A stretch of DNA of 64,000 nucleotides, taken from the NCBI RefSeq assembly GCF_001632365.1, contig NW_024468529.1:333952-397951 (forward strand). Direction: 5' to 3'. Below are positions 1 through 14,529 of this stretch, piece after piece. The DNA is from Laetiporus sulphureus 93-53 (Eukaryota > Basidiomycota > Agaricomycetes > Polyporales > Laetiporaceae). The notes beneath the pieces are model-generated. The model ran no database searches, had not been told where the DNA came from, and saw only the letters and a program-made list of their open reading frames with translations. Both the position numbers and the translations under genes were made by a program. Within the stretch, counting starts at the first letter, position 1. Every line of letters starts with the position of its first letter.

Positions 1-533
1 CACAGGAAGTCGTGCATAAGATAACTGCAGCGGCGAAGCCCCCGTGCTGACAAAGTGATCCTTGTGGAAAGGCACCTCCAGGCACGTCACCCGGATGCTA
101 TAAGCTCGATGGTATTCTTTGACTTCTTGATGACATCGGTCTTGGATTAGTGAACTTGTTCTAGCCTAGTCTCGTCAGAGTTCCGACAATACCACGAGCG
201 CCAAATAGATGGATTAGAATATGCATCGTAGACAGATATCCGCTGCAAACCAGACCTGAAGATGGAGTGCAAAATGAACCTGCGAAAGGGAGCGAGATAA
301 ACGTGTCATCCTCGTGACGAAACCGCCAAAAACCGCCATCAATTGATGAAGCACCATAATAGGAAGGGCTTGCCTTTCGCAAATATTATCTAATGATCAA
401 TGTATGAAATTACCTGTACCCGCTAAGCCGGGTTAGCAGCTCGTCTGTCTGCATCGCGTACCTCTCGCCATCTTTCCTCCCATTTCCCGACAACCTGTTT
501 CCCAGCATCCCAGCCTTGAGCACGCTGTCCACG
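1..533. other. Upstream region, no supported gene
   Basis: No gene can be supported here. A short open stretch on the + strand from position 3 to a stop at about 50 could be the last codons of a gene left of the window, but 15 codons are too few to judge. The remainder is the 5' flank of the RasGAP gene. I saw no convincing TATA element near its start codon. Confidence 0.4.
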
Positions 534-3500
534 ATGCCCGTCAGGCGTGGCTCCAGCGCGGCCCATAACGTCTCCGGGTCGTCATCGCGCGTGCATCGAA
601 GCAACGGCTCGAATCACAGCGTCTCGGGGCCCTCCTCGCTGGCACCCTCTTCAAGCCTCACATATGTAAACTCTACGGCACCAGCGACTCCGCAGCAGAA
701 GGTGGTGTCAGTTCTTGTGAATAGACTCAAAAACAAGGTAACCCCTTCAATTCAGACGGCTATATGCGCGCTCACACATCTTCTAGCTACCATGTAATTC
801 TGGAATACCACTTGTAGAAGTCGAGGCGGACGACGCTATACAGCAGGTGGTAGAGTCATTAGTGGAACTATCGCAGGACGCGTTGGACATCATCGGATGG
901 GCACTCACCGAGTTACTTGAGAAGCTGGCGAAGGTGTGTGATACCACTGCTGGCAGATCGCGTCACATTGACGGGTTATCCAGCAAACGGACATGCACGG
1001 CTACAGGAGCATCGACGTCCTCCAGTCTCAACTATTTGTGCTTAAAGTCCTTGCAATATGCATGGCGTCGCGCTGGGGCCGCCGTCAGGACGGAGCACGG
1101 CCGAGCTCTCGCAATAGCAAGCAAATGTCTACCACTAGCTCCAATCCTAGCATCCACGAATCCTCCTCCACGTCCTCTCACGCTACGCGGCGGCAACACG
1201 GGCCTTCAGAACAACTTTCGCTGCTAGTCGAGCCGCCCCCTCTGGACGACAACTGCGCCAAGTACATCTTGAGCGTAATGGTGCTGCTGCTGCGAGAGAC
1301 AGCACCACCGAAGTATCGACTAATGTCATCCGCGAACATGGATTTTGCAGCGTCGCATCACGACTTTGAGTCGGTGGAGGCGTCGGATATGGGATCCAGT
1401 GTGGACCTGCTGAGCGCACCTGCGCTCCCCGCAAGCATTTCGCCGGTTCCGCGTATGATGTCTCGCACCAGGCATGCGTCGTCGACGTCCTTGAACTCGA
1501 CGACGCCTAGTACTGTCTCATTCGGTCAAGCGTCGAAGCATTCGCTCATGTACGAGAGGACGTCGATCGTAACCTCTAAATCAATATCGGCGCTCAATAC
1601 CCTAGTCGCCAAGTTTGCCGGACGTGTCGTATACCACCTATCTGCGTCGAACTGGAATGTCGTCCTCAGTCGCGTCCGCCAGAAGATACACTTTCTGGCG
1701 AGTACTACCGAGAGTGATCCGGAGATCGTGGACTTGCAGCTCATGGTGCATAGTGCTGTGGATAGGGGAAGACTCGTCCAAGCTCTACAAGGCGCGTCCG
1801 AGATGGCTACGTCACTGTACGCACATACTGATAGTTTGTATATGGCTAGAACTATCATCATTGCTGCTGAACATGAAACACGATGCGCAGGCTGCTATTG
1901 CCATTCCTTTACGCGCCGCTATCTGGAACTGGATTGATATGTGTCCCGAAGAATATAACGATACCATTCGTTACCATCGCCGGATGGAAGGAGCCCCAGA
2001 ACGCGTCTTTGATATCCTTTTCGACTTCTGCGAGTCGCAGCATAGGGTGAATGTATGGCCGACGCTGGCAGCACTAGCATGCATCAGTTCGGAACGCATC
2101 AGAACCGAGTATCAAGCTAATTCATTGGGAATGCCGAGGGGTCAGCATGGCCGTAGAGTGAGCTGGCAATGCAGGAATATTCAGAGTTTATCTGCTAACT
2201 GATAAACTCCAAGGATCGTTACTTTTATGAAATGGTGATGCGCAGTTTGACTTCACAGAAAGTCTCCGAGGAGGCCGTTGTATGCGCTTTGGATTTGTGC
2301 AGAGCAGCGTTCCGCATACGTCCGGAGGATGGCGCTGAACTTGCAATACATCTCATCGCGCACGACATCGCTCATGATCTAAGAGTATGCACGTCACGTT
2401 TCGCGGACAGAGACCTCGCTAATGGCTCTTTGACTCTTTGTTGCACAGAGCATGTTGGCAAGCTGGAATGGTCCGAAGCCATTCTATGAACATCCCGAAG
2501 AGATCGACGTGGCGCTGATTGCGGATATCCTGGTCACGATGTTCAGGTATCTTCCCGCAGAGGATGTCATACACGTCTTTACTGTTTGCTTGGAACCTCA
2601 ACGCTCTGACGCCGTGAAGATCTCCGTGATCAAGGCCTGCATCACCTTGGTAAATGAGGTTCGTACAGAATTTGCGGGGGGGGGGGTGCTTGCAAACACC
2701 ACGTTGACGTTTCTGTGCAATAGGCTGTACGATGCCCGTGGCAAGCACCCTTGGATGAACTGAGGGATGCAGTGAAGCATAGGTTGTTCGCAATCTACGA
2801 GGTAGTAGCTCTCCATGGCGAATGTCTGCCTGATACTTACCTGCTGCAGAGCACTACGACCCGTCGTAGCGAGATTGATAAACACGGAAACGTTAAGACA
2901 CGATCTTTGCGCCCGAAAGCCAAGCGATACACGTCGGAAACGCTCCCCGATCGCGAACTGTTAACATATTCATTGTTGGCTTTACACCGTGCCGTTCCGG
3001 AATGGGTTTTCAGTTGTTTAACAGAGAATCACGGACCAGAAGATGATCCCAATGTCATCGAGGCGTGGCGCACGCCGATGGATCCTGCTATCAAGATAGC
3101 CATGGCTCGTACTTCCCGTAGCCTCTACGATGCAGTGAGCCGGATCAGTCCTGATGATCCCGCATTCACGGCGACTATATCGTGGATGAAGCGTTCAGCG
3201 TGAGTGCCTTGTGGATGATTACGGAAGGCTCCAACCTTACTCTCTGGCCCAGTCCATCAACTCTTGCTACAATGTGCACGAACCTGATCGATTCACGTAC
3301 AGATCTCCAGGCTCAGCGAATGTGGATCAACATGGCATATGAAGTGTTGTACCGCTTCGTCCGGCAGACGAACGTGGTGCGTCTGTCCGTTTGATACTGG
3401 GGTACACGATCGTATGCTTATGCACTACGTTTAGGAACACGTGAGAGAGTGCCAACTCACTCCGTTGCGCCTGCCTGCGTTTGCAGTTGCGGAGATAGCG

Positions 3501-6500
3501 TTTCTCGTATCGCTTACCTCTGCAGACGCGAATGTGACATTGACAGCTGCGCATTGCCTGCGATTACTTGCCCAAGCGGAAACTGCGCCAAATGCTCCCG
3601 TATCCAATGGATTCAACGAGGATGAGCGCGTGAAACGCTATCCGATTTATGAACAGCTTGGCGACCCGAAGGTGTTATTGGTTGGTGCGTACTTGGGTGA
3701 GTCAATGGGAAAGAAAAGCTAATGTTGTCTCAGGTCGAATCGGACATCAGAGACGTGTGCGGAAGCTCATGCGCTTGATGCCATCATCATCTCCAGTGCA
3801 TCTCGGTGTTTGGCAAGAATGTTACTTCCGTTGGTGTACACTGCACGAAATAGCCATCAACAAGTCAATAGAGAGTACGGCTAACGGTTTCGATAGCGGT
3901 ACTGCACCGATAGGCGATCGAGCGCTTTCTGCGGAGGTACCAATATCTTCTCACGAAAGGAACAGCACCACTCACTCATGCATTAGGAAGGATTATATCA
4001 ATGGCAAAATCTCACGCTTTTCCTTGCGGCGTTCGGTTCCGCTTGCCTTCGTGATCAGCTTCATCCAGACGACCTATCGCTCAATATTGCATCAGAATAC
4101 CTGGCGGATCAGATGCGTAACCTGAGGGACCCTACCCCTCTCCTTAGTCACTTCATCCAAACTCTCCTCAACCTGCTCCTGCATGAAGACATTCACGTGC
4201 GTGATACGGCAAGAGATGCTCTTGGTAGCGAAGCTAGTCCTCGCCTATACACAAGAATTTTCAAAGAACTGGACAAGTAAGCATACATTGGTGTATCATG
4301 GTGGATTAATTCTCAAACAGCTTTCTCCTTCGCAGTGTAGTTCGTCTGACGGCAGAGGGCGATAGCGTTGACTGGGATAGTCTAGCTATTTTTGTCGATC
4401 AAGTACGTCCAAAGGCAAGGCACGCTGGCATTCACATCTGATAATGGCTTGCAGTTCTTGGCAATCCTGAAAGTTCTTGTCGAAAACGTACAATGCCTGG
4501 AGGAGATACGTGGAATGGATCTATGTTCCACTCTCTCACTGGTAGCTGGCTTCATTGGACGCTTCCACGACTCTGTCGCCTATCGGCTGCGCATCAAGTT
4601 CTGCAGCATGTGCGAAGCCGTGTTCGACCAGGCGGAGACCATCACAATGCGGAAGGACAATGGCAGCAGGCAGAAAATTGCCGACATTATCATTGAATGG
4701 ATTCAAGATCCAGCGTTGGTGAGTTTTACATATGTACTCTTCCTCTTGCAGGTGCTGACATGTGCTGCAGTGCGACAGAAACTTTTTGGCAGCGCAGCGG
4801 GACCTCAACCTTTCCGCTTTCCGAGCGTCAGTAAAGTTGTTTGACCGCTTACAGCTGCAGCCTCCAGAGGGCACGAGCGGCGAGGAGGCTGCTCACGTTG
4901 TATCACGTCTCTTCATACGGTATTCGACTGTGCTTTTCAAAGCATGGGAATCCGCCCGTTCTGAAACCTTCGTGCGTGTTCTGCCTGCCAAGAGTATTGT
5001 ATCATCAGTTGATTGCCAGCAGGTTCCGGACGACCGTTCTACAGACAAGTCTTCATCCTTCTCTGGGGTGAGGAGTTCCAGTCTGTGTTCAGTAATAATG
5101 AGTAGGATTAACGTGCTCTTAGGTACGGATCGGTCCCCGGGATAGCCATATGAGAGAGTTGGTGATCACAGGACTGGCATCCCTTGTCAGTGCGAACCCT
5201 GAAGTTGGCGTGAAACATACAATGCCGTTAGCGTATGAAACGGACATTACCAAGCGAATCATCTTCTCCTACATCTTCGCTCGCGTGCTTCCTCAGGGTA
5301 TTACTCTAGTCAGCCAGGATCACAAGCCAACCGTGCACCGCCAGAGCCGACTTTGTGAAGTAAGCTATCTTTTGTCTTTTGACTGTTGCATCCTCATGTA
5401 TTGGTTTCCAGCTTGTTAAGGGCCCCGACGTTAGTGTCTTCATTAGCGCATGATGCTGTCCTCACTAATAGTATGACGAGCAGCTGTCTTTAGCTCTTGC
5501 CATCTGTGAAGTTTGTCCGCCTGCGGAAGTTGATAATCTGATCCCTGTCATGCTCAATCTCTTTGATACCCGAACGTCATTGATGGCACTGCTGAAGAGT
5601 ATGATTGACCTCGAGGTTGCACGCACAGGTAGGCTGGCCCGCTACACCGCCCCGTAGAACAGAGCTGACTTGACTACGTCTGACTCTAGACAGCGATACC
5701 TCGTTGTTCCGTGGCAACTCCACATGCACGCGCTTCTTGTCCGCGTTCGCCAACATCTACGGCTACAACTACTTACGAAGTCTCATCATTCCGCTCGTTA
5801 AAACCATGACCTCCATGCCGGCCGGCCATGGTTATGACCTAGATCCCTCTAAGGTCGGTGAACAAGCTGCAAAACAGAATCAAGCCAACATTCAGCTGGT
5901 CACATCGTCGTTTCTTGAGATCATTATCTCTTCCAGCAATGCAGTTCCTATGTGAGTGTGATAGGGAGTCAGCGACCACTCAGTTCATGATAGTGACGTC
6001 TGTTAGGATGCTCCGTGAAATTTGCGCGCATATCGCCAAAGTTGTGTATGTATCATTTCCTTTATACTCTCTTACATAATAACAACATCTGCAGCAATGA
6101 ACAGTGGCCAGAGGCAAAGTTTGCTGCTGTCGGAGCGTTCATGTTCCTGAGGTACGTCCATAGCGATAGGAGCACGGTGGTAGACGACTGACAGAATTTG
6201 CAAGATTCATATCTCCTGCTATCGTCGCTCCGGAGACCGTTGACGTCGAGATCCTCAGGGATGATTTCGTCATCCGCCGTGGCCTGATGCTCGTCGCCAA
6301 AATTATTCAGAACTTAGCCAACAATATCCTCTTCGGCAAAGAAGCGCACATGATTGTCCTCAACGACTTCCTATTGGCAAACATCATGAATGTAACGCGG
6401 TTCTTGAGTGATCTCAATGTTGGTCATTCATTTTTCTGTTGATGTATCGGCCGCTGACATTATGTTGAAGAGGGTCAATCCTTCTGGGTCGGAAGAAGAG

Positions 6501-9500
6501 CCGGAAGAATGGTTGGATACTTCATACGATGACACCGACACCATCATGTTGCAGCGCTTCTTCGAGAAATACGCCGATAAAGTTGGCAAGGAGCTCCTGA
6601 GTCTCTCAAAGCCGCCAGCCGAGAAGGGTGCGGCTCAGACAGAGACATCATCCGTACACGGCAAACGTATCTGGGATGCATTATGTGCTGCGCTTGTTGA
6701 GCTGGGCCAACCTCTGGAAGGTCCCCGTATGGTCACTATAAGCAGTCGTATGCATGCGGAGTACCTCGACTTGATGTCGAGATATGAGCATCGAGATACA
6801 AGCCCTGTGCGGGAGCTTTTCTCGGAAGTCATTACGACGACACCTCAGGTATATGAGCCGGATAATAACCTTTACAAATGCTAACGCAGATGTCAGAATC
6901 CGGTCATGTTTGTGCTTTCAGCATCCAAAATAGACGTCGAGGTGCTCGACATTGAACTTCTTCTATTCTACATCTTCAAAGTGAGTGCAACGTATGAGCT
7001 CTACAACGTCGCTAATCATTCCCTGCAGACCCTTACTTCCCCTTCATTTGAGAGCCGGGACTTCGATCTCATCGTAGATTTTACATGTTTCACACTAGGT
7101 TCACAGATACCTATCCAATGGCTGAAGTTCGCGTACGAAGTTATCCCTGTTGACATTCGTGCACGGTTCCGCACGGCACATATATTGACTCCGAATGCCT
7201 TGGCGTTGAAGTACATCAAGCGGCTTTGTAGTCTTTCTTCCGGTGAGAATTCCTCATCTGGATAATTTGAGACTTCTTCTCATTTTCACACGATTCAGGA
7301 GCTCACCTTTCAGCCAATTATTTGACGTATTCGTCTATGGAGGAGCTTCTGCAGCGCCTGCCTGAAGGAACTTTTCTTCCGTCTCTAACCTATGCTCGTA
7401 TGTAGGAAACACCCGTTCATGAATATTTCCTGATGCAGATTCTTCAGGCTCATTGGAGGCAGAACCTTGTACTCGATTTGAGGAAGTCACCATGCGACAT
7501 ACGCATCCAATGCGTGTACCTGTGATGCTTGAGGTTGCCCAGAGCCACTTGCGCATTACTACTGTGTGTAAAAGAAGCGTGGAGTCTCTAACATCTGGCT
7601 GACATTCTGCATGTAGGTGAAAGCACAGTTGATTGGCGGCTCCACATCATGCAAGACGACGGAGATCATACCCTTAACGGACATCAACGACGTTTACAGC
7701 GTGTCCGCTGGCCATGATACGCATGAGTTCATTATCCGCAAGATTCGTCATGGTGTTACATTGTATTTCTCGTCTTCTATTCGAGAGACCATAGTCAAGG
7801 TAGGGACTTCTCGTATTTTGGCGAGTAGCTCACATTAATGCATCGTAGGCAATACGGGGTGTCAAGGGCAATATGCGAACCGTGCAGTTCCCAGGCGCAG
7901 AGCGGCTGTCGAGATTCTCAAACGTAGCCGCAACTCTCTTGCATGTTGGCATGCTAGGTGTAAGCTCCGGCGAGGAGGAGCTGCGCATAGCCGCAAATGA
8001 GTTGCTACAAGCCGTGTGCACGTATCTAGATTTCGAGGGAAAACCGTTGGTCACGTCTAAAAGTTTGTCCTGTAATAGCTGACCGCATATCTGTTCGCTG
8101 ATCACCTTTCCAGCGAGTCTGGTACATGGCATTCAAGGACCACTTTTGGTACAATTGAGCGAAGCCTTGGCCGCTTTTGCTCCTCATCTGGCGCTAGACT
8201 TCATCACGGAGGTGTCAACCAATATGAGCAGGGAACCCGTGCATCTCAGGGTTGTCTGTATACACTATATGGCACCCTGGGTCAAACACTTGGTATGCTT
8301 CACTGACCCGGCGAACAAACTCTATGAACCGTCGACGACGAAGTTCCGAGATTGTGTACGTACCCTTGTTGATTTGACGATGGCCGATGACGAGGTGAGA
8401 GGTAATGTATCGGTTGATTGCCTGTAGTCGCTGACAAGCATGCAGCTGCACTACCTGATCCAAAAGCATGTTTGGACCGAAGTCGGGAAACTCGATAGCA
8501 GCGTGGTCAATGCTGTTCTGGATGAGCTGATGCGTGCTGCCGTAGACGGAGGGGCGGATTCAGCAAGATGCGACAGGGTGGCTGACACAGTGGGCGCCAT
8601 TTCATCGATCAATGTCCGCGGGAGGATCCTGTCCCGCTTACGTAAGGTAACTGTTGTGCGGCCTCTCTTCTCGCTGTGGATTGTGATTGAATGAATTCTC
8701 CCAGACTATCGGCAAGAGCTCGGCAAACCCAACAAGAAGTCTGGCCGACAATCCCCATTGGAATGAGATCTGCTGTTTGATACGATTGGCGTTAGTGGCA
8801 GGCCACCACTGCAGAAACATAGTGCACAGCCAGCTGTTTGTCCCGGAGATTGTTCATCTCGTGGTGCTCACTGCCGCTACCGGTAGAACACGGATTCGGA
8901 TAACGGTGTATGGTGTTGTGATCAACTTGTTGAATTCCCAGTACACAGCCCGCCTGGCCGATGACACTGCAAGTCCTGAGATCCAAGCGCTACTCAGTGA
9001 ATGCGAACAGTCTGAGACTCTTCGGCTGTTCGGACTTCGTCGACCTACTCCGACTAGTGATTACGTGAACCAGGATCCCTCGAATGACAAACAATACATC
9101 GATACTATGGAAAGCATGGTACGCTTCCTCTCCAGAGTCCTGGAAACAATAGCTGGAACCAAAGGCCCGTAACAATGGTCCTATCGTTGCACTCGTTCTA
9201 ACTCTTGTATCTCGATGTCCAGGTCTATTGAACGTCTGGCGCGCTCGATGGATGAGCCTCATCACGTCATCTGCGTTCCAACTGTCCCCCGCGGTCCAAA
9301 CCCGCGCCTTTGTAGCTCTGGGGATCCTTGCGACTTCAGACGTTGATGACGATCTTCTATACCAGATGCTCGTTGCATTCAAGACGGCTTTAGCGAAGTC
9401 GAGCGAGAACGACACGACGTCCGTCGTGAGCATGCTGCGTTGCATCCGTAACGTGGTCCCTGCTCTTCCCCGCAATTCCCGCTACCTCTGCCAGCTGTTT

Positions 9501-10550
9501 TGGCTTGCAGTCGCGCTATTGCAGTCTGGCCACATGTTGTTATACGAAGAAGCGATCCATCTACTTCGAGTGGCCTTGGAAGTCATGAACAGCCAAGGTG
9601 CCTTTAGCGACTCAGGAGTGTCAGCAACGCTACTCGATGGTCGAGTACCGCTAGAGGAGGTGGCATGCCAACTCGATCGTCTCCTTGGCCTCTCTTTTGA
9701 GTCGAGCTTCTCCTTCTCCCTCGCCTCGATCATTTTCAAAGGACTTCGACATGCAGGTCTCAGAGAGTCCGCAGAGACGGCGTTGCGCAGCCTCGTCACT
9801 GTGACGGCAGGGTCTTGCTCAAGTGATCACCATGCCGATGATGGCCCGGGTACTCCAGTGTGTCCAGACGTTCTAGGATATTTCGTGGCATTGCTGCCTA
9901 CGGTTACTACAACAAAGAAGTTCAAGCGGTTGTTGAAGGAATGCGATGTAGACGAATCGTGGCTCAAGCAGGATTTTCTCTCGTCTAGCAGTGATGAAGA
10001 GCCATTGGCAAGAGTCCCGTTCGCGTTACTCGGCCTCAGCGATGGCAATACCGCGCTTTTTGTCACGTCGCTCATCGGGGCGATGCTGACGTCGGCACAG
10101 GGTGACGATGCGGAGTCGCAGATTCTCTACAACATACTATCCGATGTGGCGAATGCCTTCCCCGACATCGTGTCGCTGACGTACGTTCGAGCACGTTACT
10201 GACTCAAGTGTAAGCTGACACATTCATTTAGGTACGAAAGCCTGCAAGACAAAATCAAGGAAGCGTTTGCGAACTCTTCAAGCCCCGGCATCCTCAGTGC
10301 TGTCTCAAACCTATTTCGAGTCGCGGTGCATGATAGCGATAATAGAGCGAGTGCTACAGGAGGCTCTACTTCATCGCTCAGCATTGACGATGCCGCTACG
10401 CATGGACCAGGCCGAAGCCACCTTTTCGCCCTGGAGGAGCAGAGCATGCAAGGTCTGGCGAACAGCTTCCAATTCCTGCCGGCGAACCAAGGCCATGCCA
10501 CAAAGATGATCAACTGGATCTCGGAGCTGGTTATGAAAATTATAGAGTAA
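534..10550 (+). CDS. Neurofibromin-like Ras GTPase-activating protein (NF1/IRA family), many exons
   Basis: This large multi-exon gene encodes a RasGAP that would speed GTP hydrolysis on Ras at membranes and so damp Ras/cAMP signalling, as known for NF1 and yeast Ira1/Ira2. The start is ATG at 534 (MPVRRGSSAAH), then a Ser-rich leader; an upstream in-frame TTG was not chosen. Short introns follow, for example after NRLKNK and after LLEKLAK. The GAP core lies at about 5.1-6.9 kb: the arginine-finger block SLFRGNSTCTRF at 5700-5735, then the helix FLRFISPAIVAPE at about 6140-6235. A Sec14-like segment and a PH-like segment (DINDVYSVSAGHDTHEF) follow at about 6.9-7.8 kb, as in neurofibromin, then a long helical C-terminal half ending ELVMKIIE before TAA at 10548. 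The size fits the family (well over 2,000 residues). The exact exon list is uncertain; a G11 run at 2676-2686 falls in a predicted intron. Confidence 0.9.
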
Positions 10551-11313
10551 ATTGATGCGTTCTTACCTCGTTGCTGGGTTTCTCCGCGCCGTTTCTGCAT
10601 GTTTGCTTGCATATAGGAGGTTTAATAGCTGTCCGACTTCCGTGGCAGTTGTTCGTCACACGTTTCGATATCCTGTCAATAATGTCGCTGCCCCGGTGTA
10701 AATTCTGGATTGACGATTCCCTCTCTAGCCATGTATAATACTACTCGTTTCCTTTCGTCTATCATTATCTCTTCAGACTTCTAGTGTACATCCATGTATT
10801 ATGCTGTCAATTGCAATTGATTCGATCGATGGCGTGAATGCGCGGGCCGAACAAGTATATGTGCTCGCAGCAACTCCTCCCATTGGAATGTTAGGCGATC
10901 AACCGATGAATTGTGTATGTCGTACAACGTGTTCTCGGTCGTCAGGCTGGTCAGAAGTCATATTTCCACTTCGCCAACAAAACCCCAGCTGCCATGTGGG
11001 ATTCCTTTCTTGGCTCGACACTTCCAGCACCAGCGTACCATAGTTCTGGCAAGCTCTGAGCATTGGGTGAGTACGAGTTCGTCGATGTGCGCATATCTGC
11101 TCTCAACTGTCGAGTCTGCGTGCTGCAAAGCACTTCCAACACACTTCTACACTGACCAGGGTGGACACAAGCTCTGGACGTCGGGTGTGTCGCGCGTGTT
11201 TGCGGTAGACTTTGGTCTACAGGCCACGAGGAGGGCGTGCATTTAGCCCGTATTAAACCCCGCAACTGGCGACAACGAGGCCTCTTTAAGCGTCCTTTAA
11301 CGGCGCGACCATC
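10551..11313. other. Intergenic, no gene seen
   Basis: This is a spacer between two head-to-tail genes. Short open frames on both strands lack codon bias, splice logic or recognisable domains. It should hold the 3' end of the RasGAP transcript and the promoter of the coiled-coil gene at 11314. Confidence 0.5.
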
Positions 11314-14300
11314 ATGTCCTCGCGACCCCCTACCCCCGACTCGCCCATGGCGAATAGCCTACGGCGTGCGACCAGCACGATAGACGACCTGACGCTCGCT
11401 CTGGCCAACTTCTCTCGCGTCGCGTCTCCAGATCTTCCCAATACTGCGCTTTGCTGCTGTGGAAAGGAGGACTGCGAGACGAGCATTGCCTGGGCGCAAT
11501 GGAAGGCGCAAATGGAGAGCAAGCTTGTGTTGAGCGCAGGTGTGTGTGATCGGTTGCTACCTCCGCAAACATGGTTGACGGTCTTCCTAGAGGTCGGGCA
11601 GGCTCTTCTGGAGAGGCATGAGGCGTATGTACGCCGCCATGAGGTCAATTGGTTTACTGGCTTTCCTTGCACTGTCGACTGAATCGTGCTGTAATAGGCA
11701 GCCGACCGTTCGACAACCACACGATTCGGCGAACCAAGGTCTGCTGAAGAGCACGTCGACGCGAGGGTGGCAGAGTTGGTGAAAGAGGTATGTCTGTCAA
11801 CTGCCGTTTTGTAGTCCAACTCTAAGCGCAGTCTAGAACGCTGTCCTAGAGAAGGTTAGCACACTCGTTCCTCGTGATGACTGGCCTGCTCAATGGGAAA
11901 GTAGCGTCTCACACAAGCACTGGTCAACAGTGAAGCAGTGGAGTCATCTCAGAGAAATGCGCTCGAACAGCTACAGGAAGCACGCAGTACAAATAAGCGT
12001 CTCACTGCCCAGCATGCGCGTTCGGTTGGTTGGGAGAACCGGCTTGCAGTAGCACTGCAAGATAAGGACGACCTTCAACAAGAACGTGATAGCGCCGCGC
12101 AAAGGGCGAAGTTGGCAGAAGCGCGGATTAACACGCTGAAGGACAAGTGTGGTGCGTGTACAACGCTGCAACTCAATTGGTCATGTAGGCTGAGACACTG
12201 CAGCTAAGCTGCAGGCTCAGAATGCGCGACTTCGCGAAGACCTAGATATGCAGCGAGTGCATCGACATGAGTTATCCGAGGACATCCTCTCCGACGCTCG
12301 GCAGCGGCTCGCACAGCTACAGCAGTCGGTAGGTGGTCATGAATACGTCCCAGTCACATGCATAGTCACTGAAACCCTGACATTCAAGCAACTCGGACAT
12401 GCCGGGACACTAGATGATGCTGAAGTGACCAAAGTGCTCGAGTCACTGGTCGCCGACAATGAAGCCCTGAAGCGGGATAACGCAGAACTCCGAAACCTAC
12501 TGGCTGAGGCTCGTGAGGACCTGCGGTCTCTGCAGGAAGAGGTCGAGGAACGAAGAGCGGGTGATTCGTCATACTTGCGCCACCGACATACAAATAGTGG
12601 GCAATCATCCGCTCTAGCACCTTCACCGCTGTCTCTTTCGTTCCAAGTCGGCACTGCGCCGGCTGGTTCGGTCTTACAATCGTCATACAGGCGAGGAGGT
12701 CTTAGCGCTATGAGTGATCGAAGAGCAATAAGTGTAGAAAGGCCATTACGGCGGGCATTCGTAAGTAGGGATCCGTCACGTTTCTCATCAGAGACTCATC
12801 ACTATCCCAGGAACCATTGACACCGGAGACGGATGGCAGGCCACTGTCTCCTACCGACTCACTGAATCCCTCAGAGACGAAGTGGTCGTCATTCGCACAG
12901 TCGCACTATGCATCATCTCATCATAGCTTTGAGATAGATGATCGCGGTCGCGGAAATGACGGTCTGTTGTCCCCTGAACGGACGCGGGCGCAGAAATCTT
13001 TGCTGCTGCTTACGCGCTCGCGAGGAGTGCAAACAGATGGTACAACCGATACAGGCAATCTCCGTGCATCTTCCCGCCCTCCTTCCTTCGGAGATCAGCT
13101 GTCGTCCAGCACGCCGAACGACGGGCGGTCGGAATCGTCTTCTCTCGCAGACTTGCAAGCTGGCTCCATTAACGCCCTCATCGAGCGGGTCACCATGCTA
13201 CTCAACCGCATCACGCAAGCAGATGCGCTGACCCTAACGAACAGGTTGAAGCGACAACGCCTCTTGGGTGCAGACGTCAGTCATCTCTCGCGCACGACCG
13301 TCAGCAGCATCCTGAAGGAAGCGTCGACCATGCGAACACACTTTCGCGCACTCCTGGAAGACGAGAAAGCGATGATGGCGTGCACGCGCACGGACCTCCG
13401 TGCTCTCTTCAAGCTCTTCAAGGACATGTTCTCAGAGATGGGTCAGATGCGCATCACCCTTAACGATGTGATCCTTGATCCATCGGTGGCGGCGAAGGTT
13501 AGCGACCTGGCGATGCATCCCGAGAAGGCCGCGGCAGCGCAGGCCGGCAATGACGCGCTTGGGAGCAGTACGTCTTCGAGTTGGATCGCCCCAATCACCA
13601 AGCTTCTTGGCCTCCCAGGAGGGAGCGCCAGTGCAAGCGCTAACGAATCTCCTGCTAATCGCGCATCAATGTCACCGCCTCTCCGGCCACTAGCGCCCAG
13701 ACGCATGCCGTCACGCATCGTGCCGAAACGAGAGGCCGCGCTGTCTGCGTCGTCTATGACGGTGAATGTCGAGTTCAGCGGGACAGCTGCGGGGCGCTCC
13801 GTGACGAGCACGTACCACCGGCATCCGCAGCGGCAGAACAGCATCAGTGCCGCGATGGAGGACGTGTTGAGCCAGCCTGCGCCATCGCAGCAGGTCTCGA
13901 GGAATCTTATGAATATATTCGCGGGGGCGCCGCGCGCGGAGGATGGTGTGGACCCGTGGATCGTCGTGCCGAAGCCACAGAGGCCGCCTCCTGCCACGAC
14001 GGCGACGATAGGTCGGGCGGGGATGAGGAAACCGGGCCATACGTTATCGCGGACTGTGGATGCGATGATCGACCGGGAGGAGCAAGATGGGGTGCAGGCG
14101 ACGTTGTTGGACCGTACACTGAGCCGTCGTGGGCTGTCGGACTCGTCGATTCACACGACGTTCCTCAATCACGGGGAGCCTGACGAGCAGGTGGTTCCTA
14201 GCGGGAGCCCGGTTGTCAAAGGCCCGTCTGCCGTGCCGGATCGCGCATCGGTGCTGCAGACACTCAGCAGGAAAGTGCAGGCGTTCCGCGGCGAGAGTGG

Positions 14301-14529
14301 TGTGCCCGAGTTGAGGCCGGACACGCCTGTGGGGAGGAGGACTCTGCCTGCGGATGGGCGGCGGACACCGACGCTGCACCGGTCGTCGCCGAGAGCGATG
14401 GCGCAGGGCAATGCGAGGCTTTTCTCGGGGCTGGCGTGGGCGGCGTCGGCGCTGGAAGAGGCAGGCGCGCCGTCGTCGTATATGGCGGGCAGCCCGCGCG
14501 AGGAGGGGTTCCTGCACCGGCCGTTCTAG
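11314..14529 (+). CDS. Coiled-coil protein with Ser/Pro-rich C-terminal half, function unknown
   Basis: I do not recognise a named family. The start is ATG at 11314 (MSSRPPTPDSPMANSL). The N-terminal exon has a Cys-rich patch (ALCCCGKEDC). Later exons carry long Glu/Gln/Arg-rich heptad-like sequence (for example LEQLQEARSTNKRLTAQ and LRDLLAEAREDL-like runs at about 12.0-12.55 kb). The large last exon (12817-14529) has a compact, probably conserved helical block at about 13160-13530 (SINALIERVTMLLNRITQAD, then SSILKEASTMRTHFRALLED) followed by disordered Ser/Pro/Arg sequence. A predicted 18-nt exon at 11837-11854 keeps the frame between introns. The pattern fits a cytoskeletal or scaffold protein, but this is inference. 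The stop at 14527-14529 is followed by an unrelated spacer. Confidence 0.75.
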
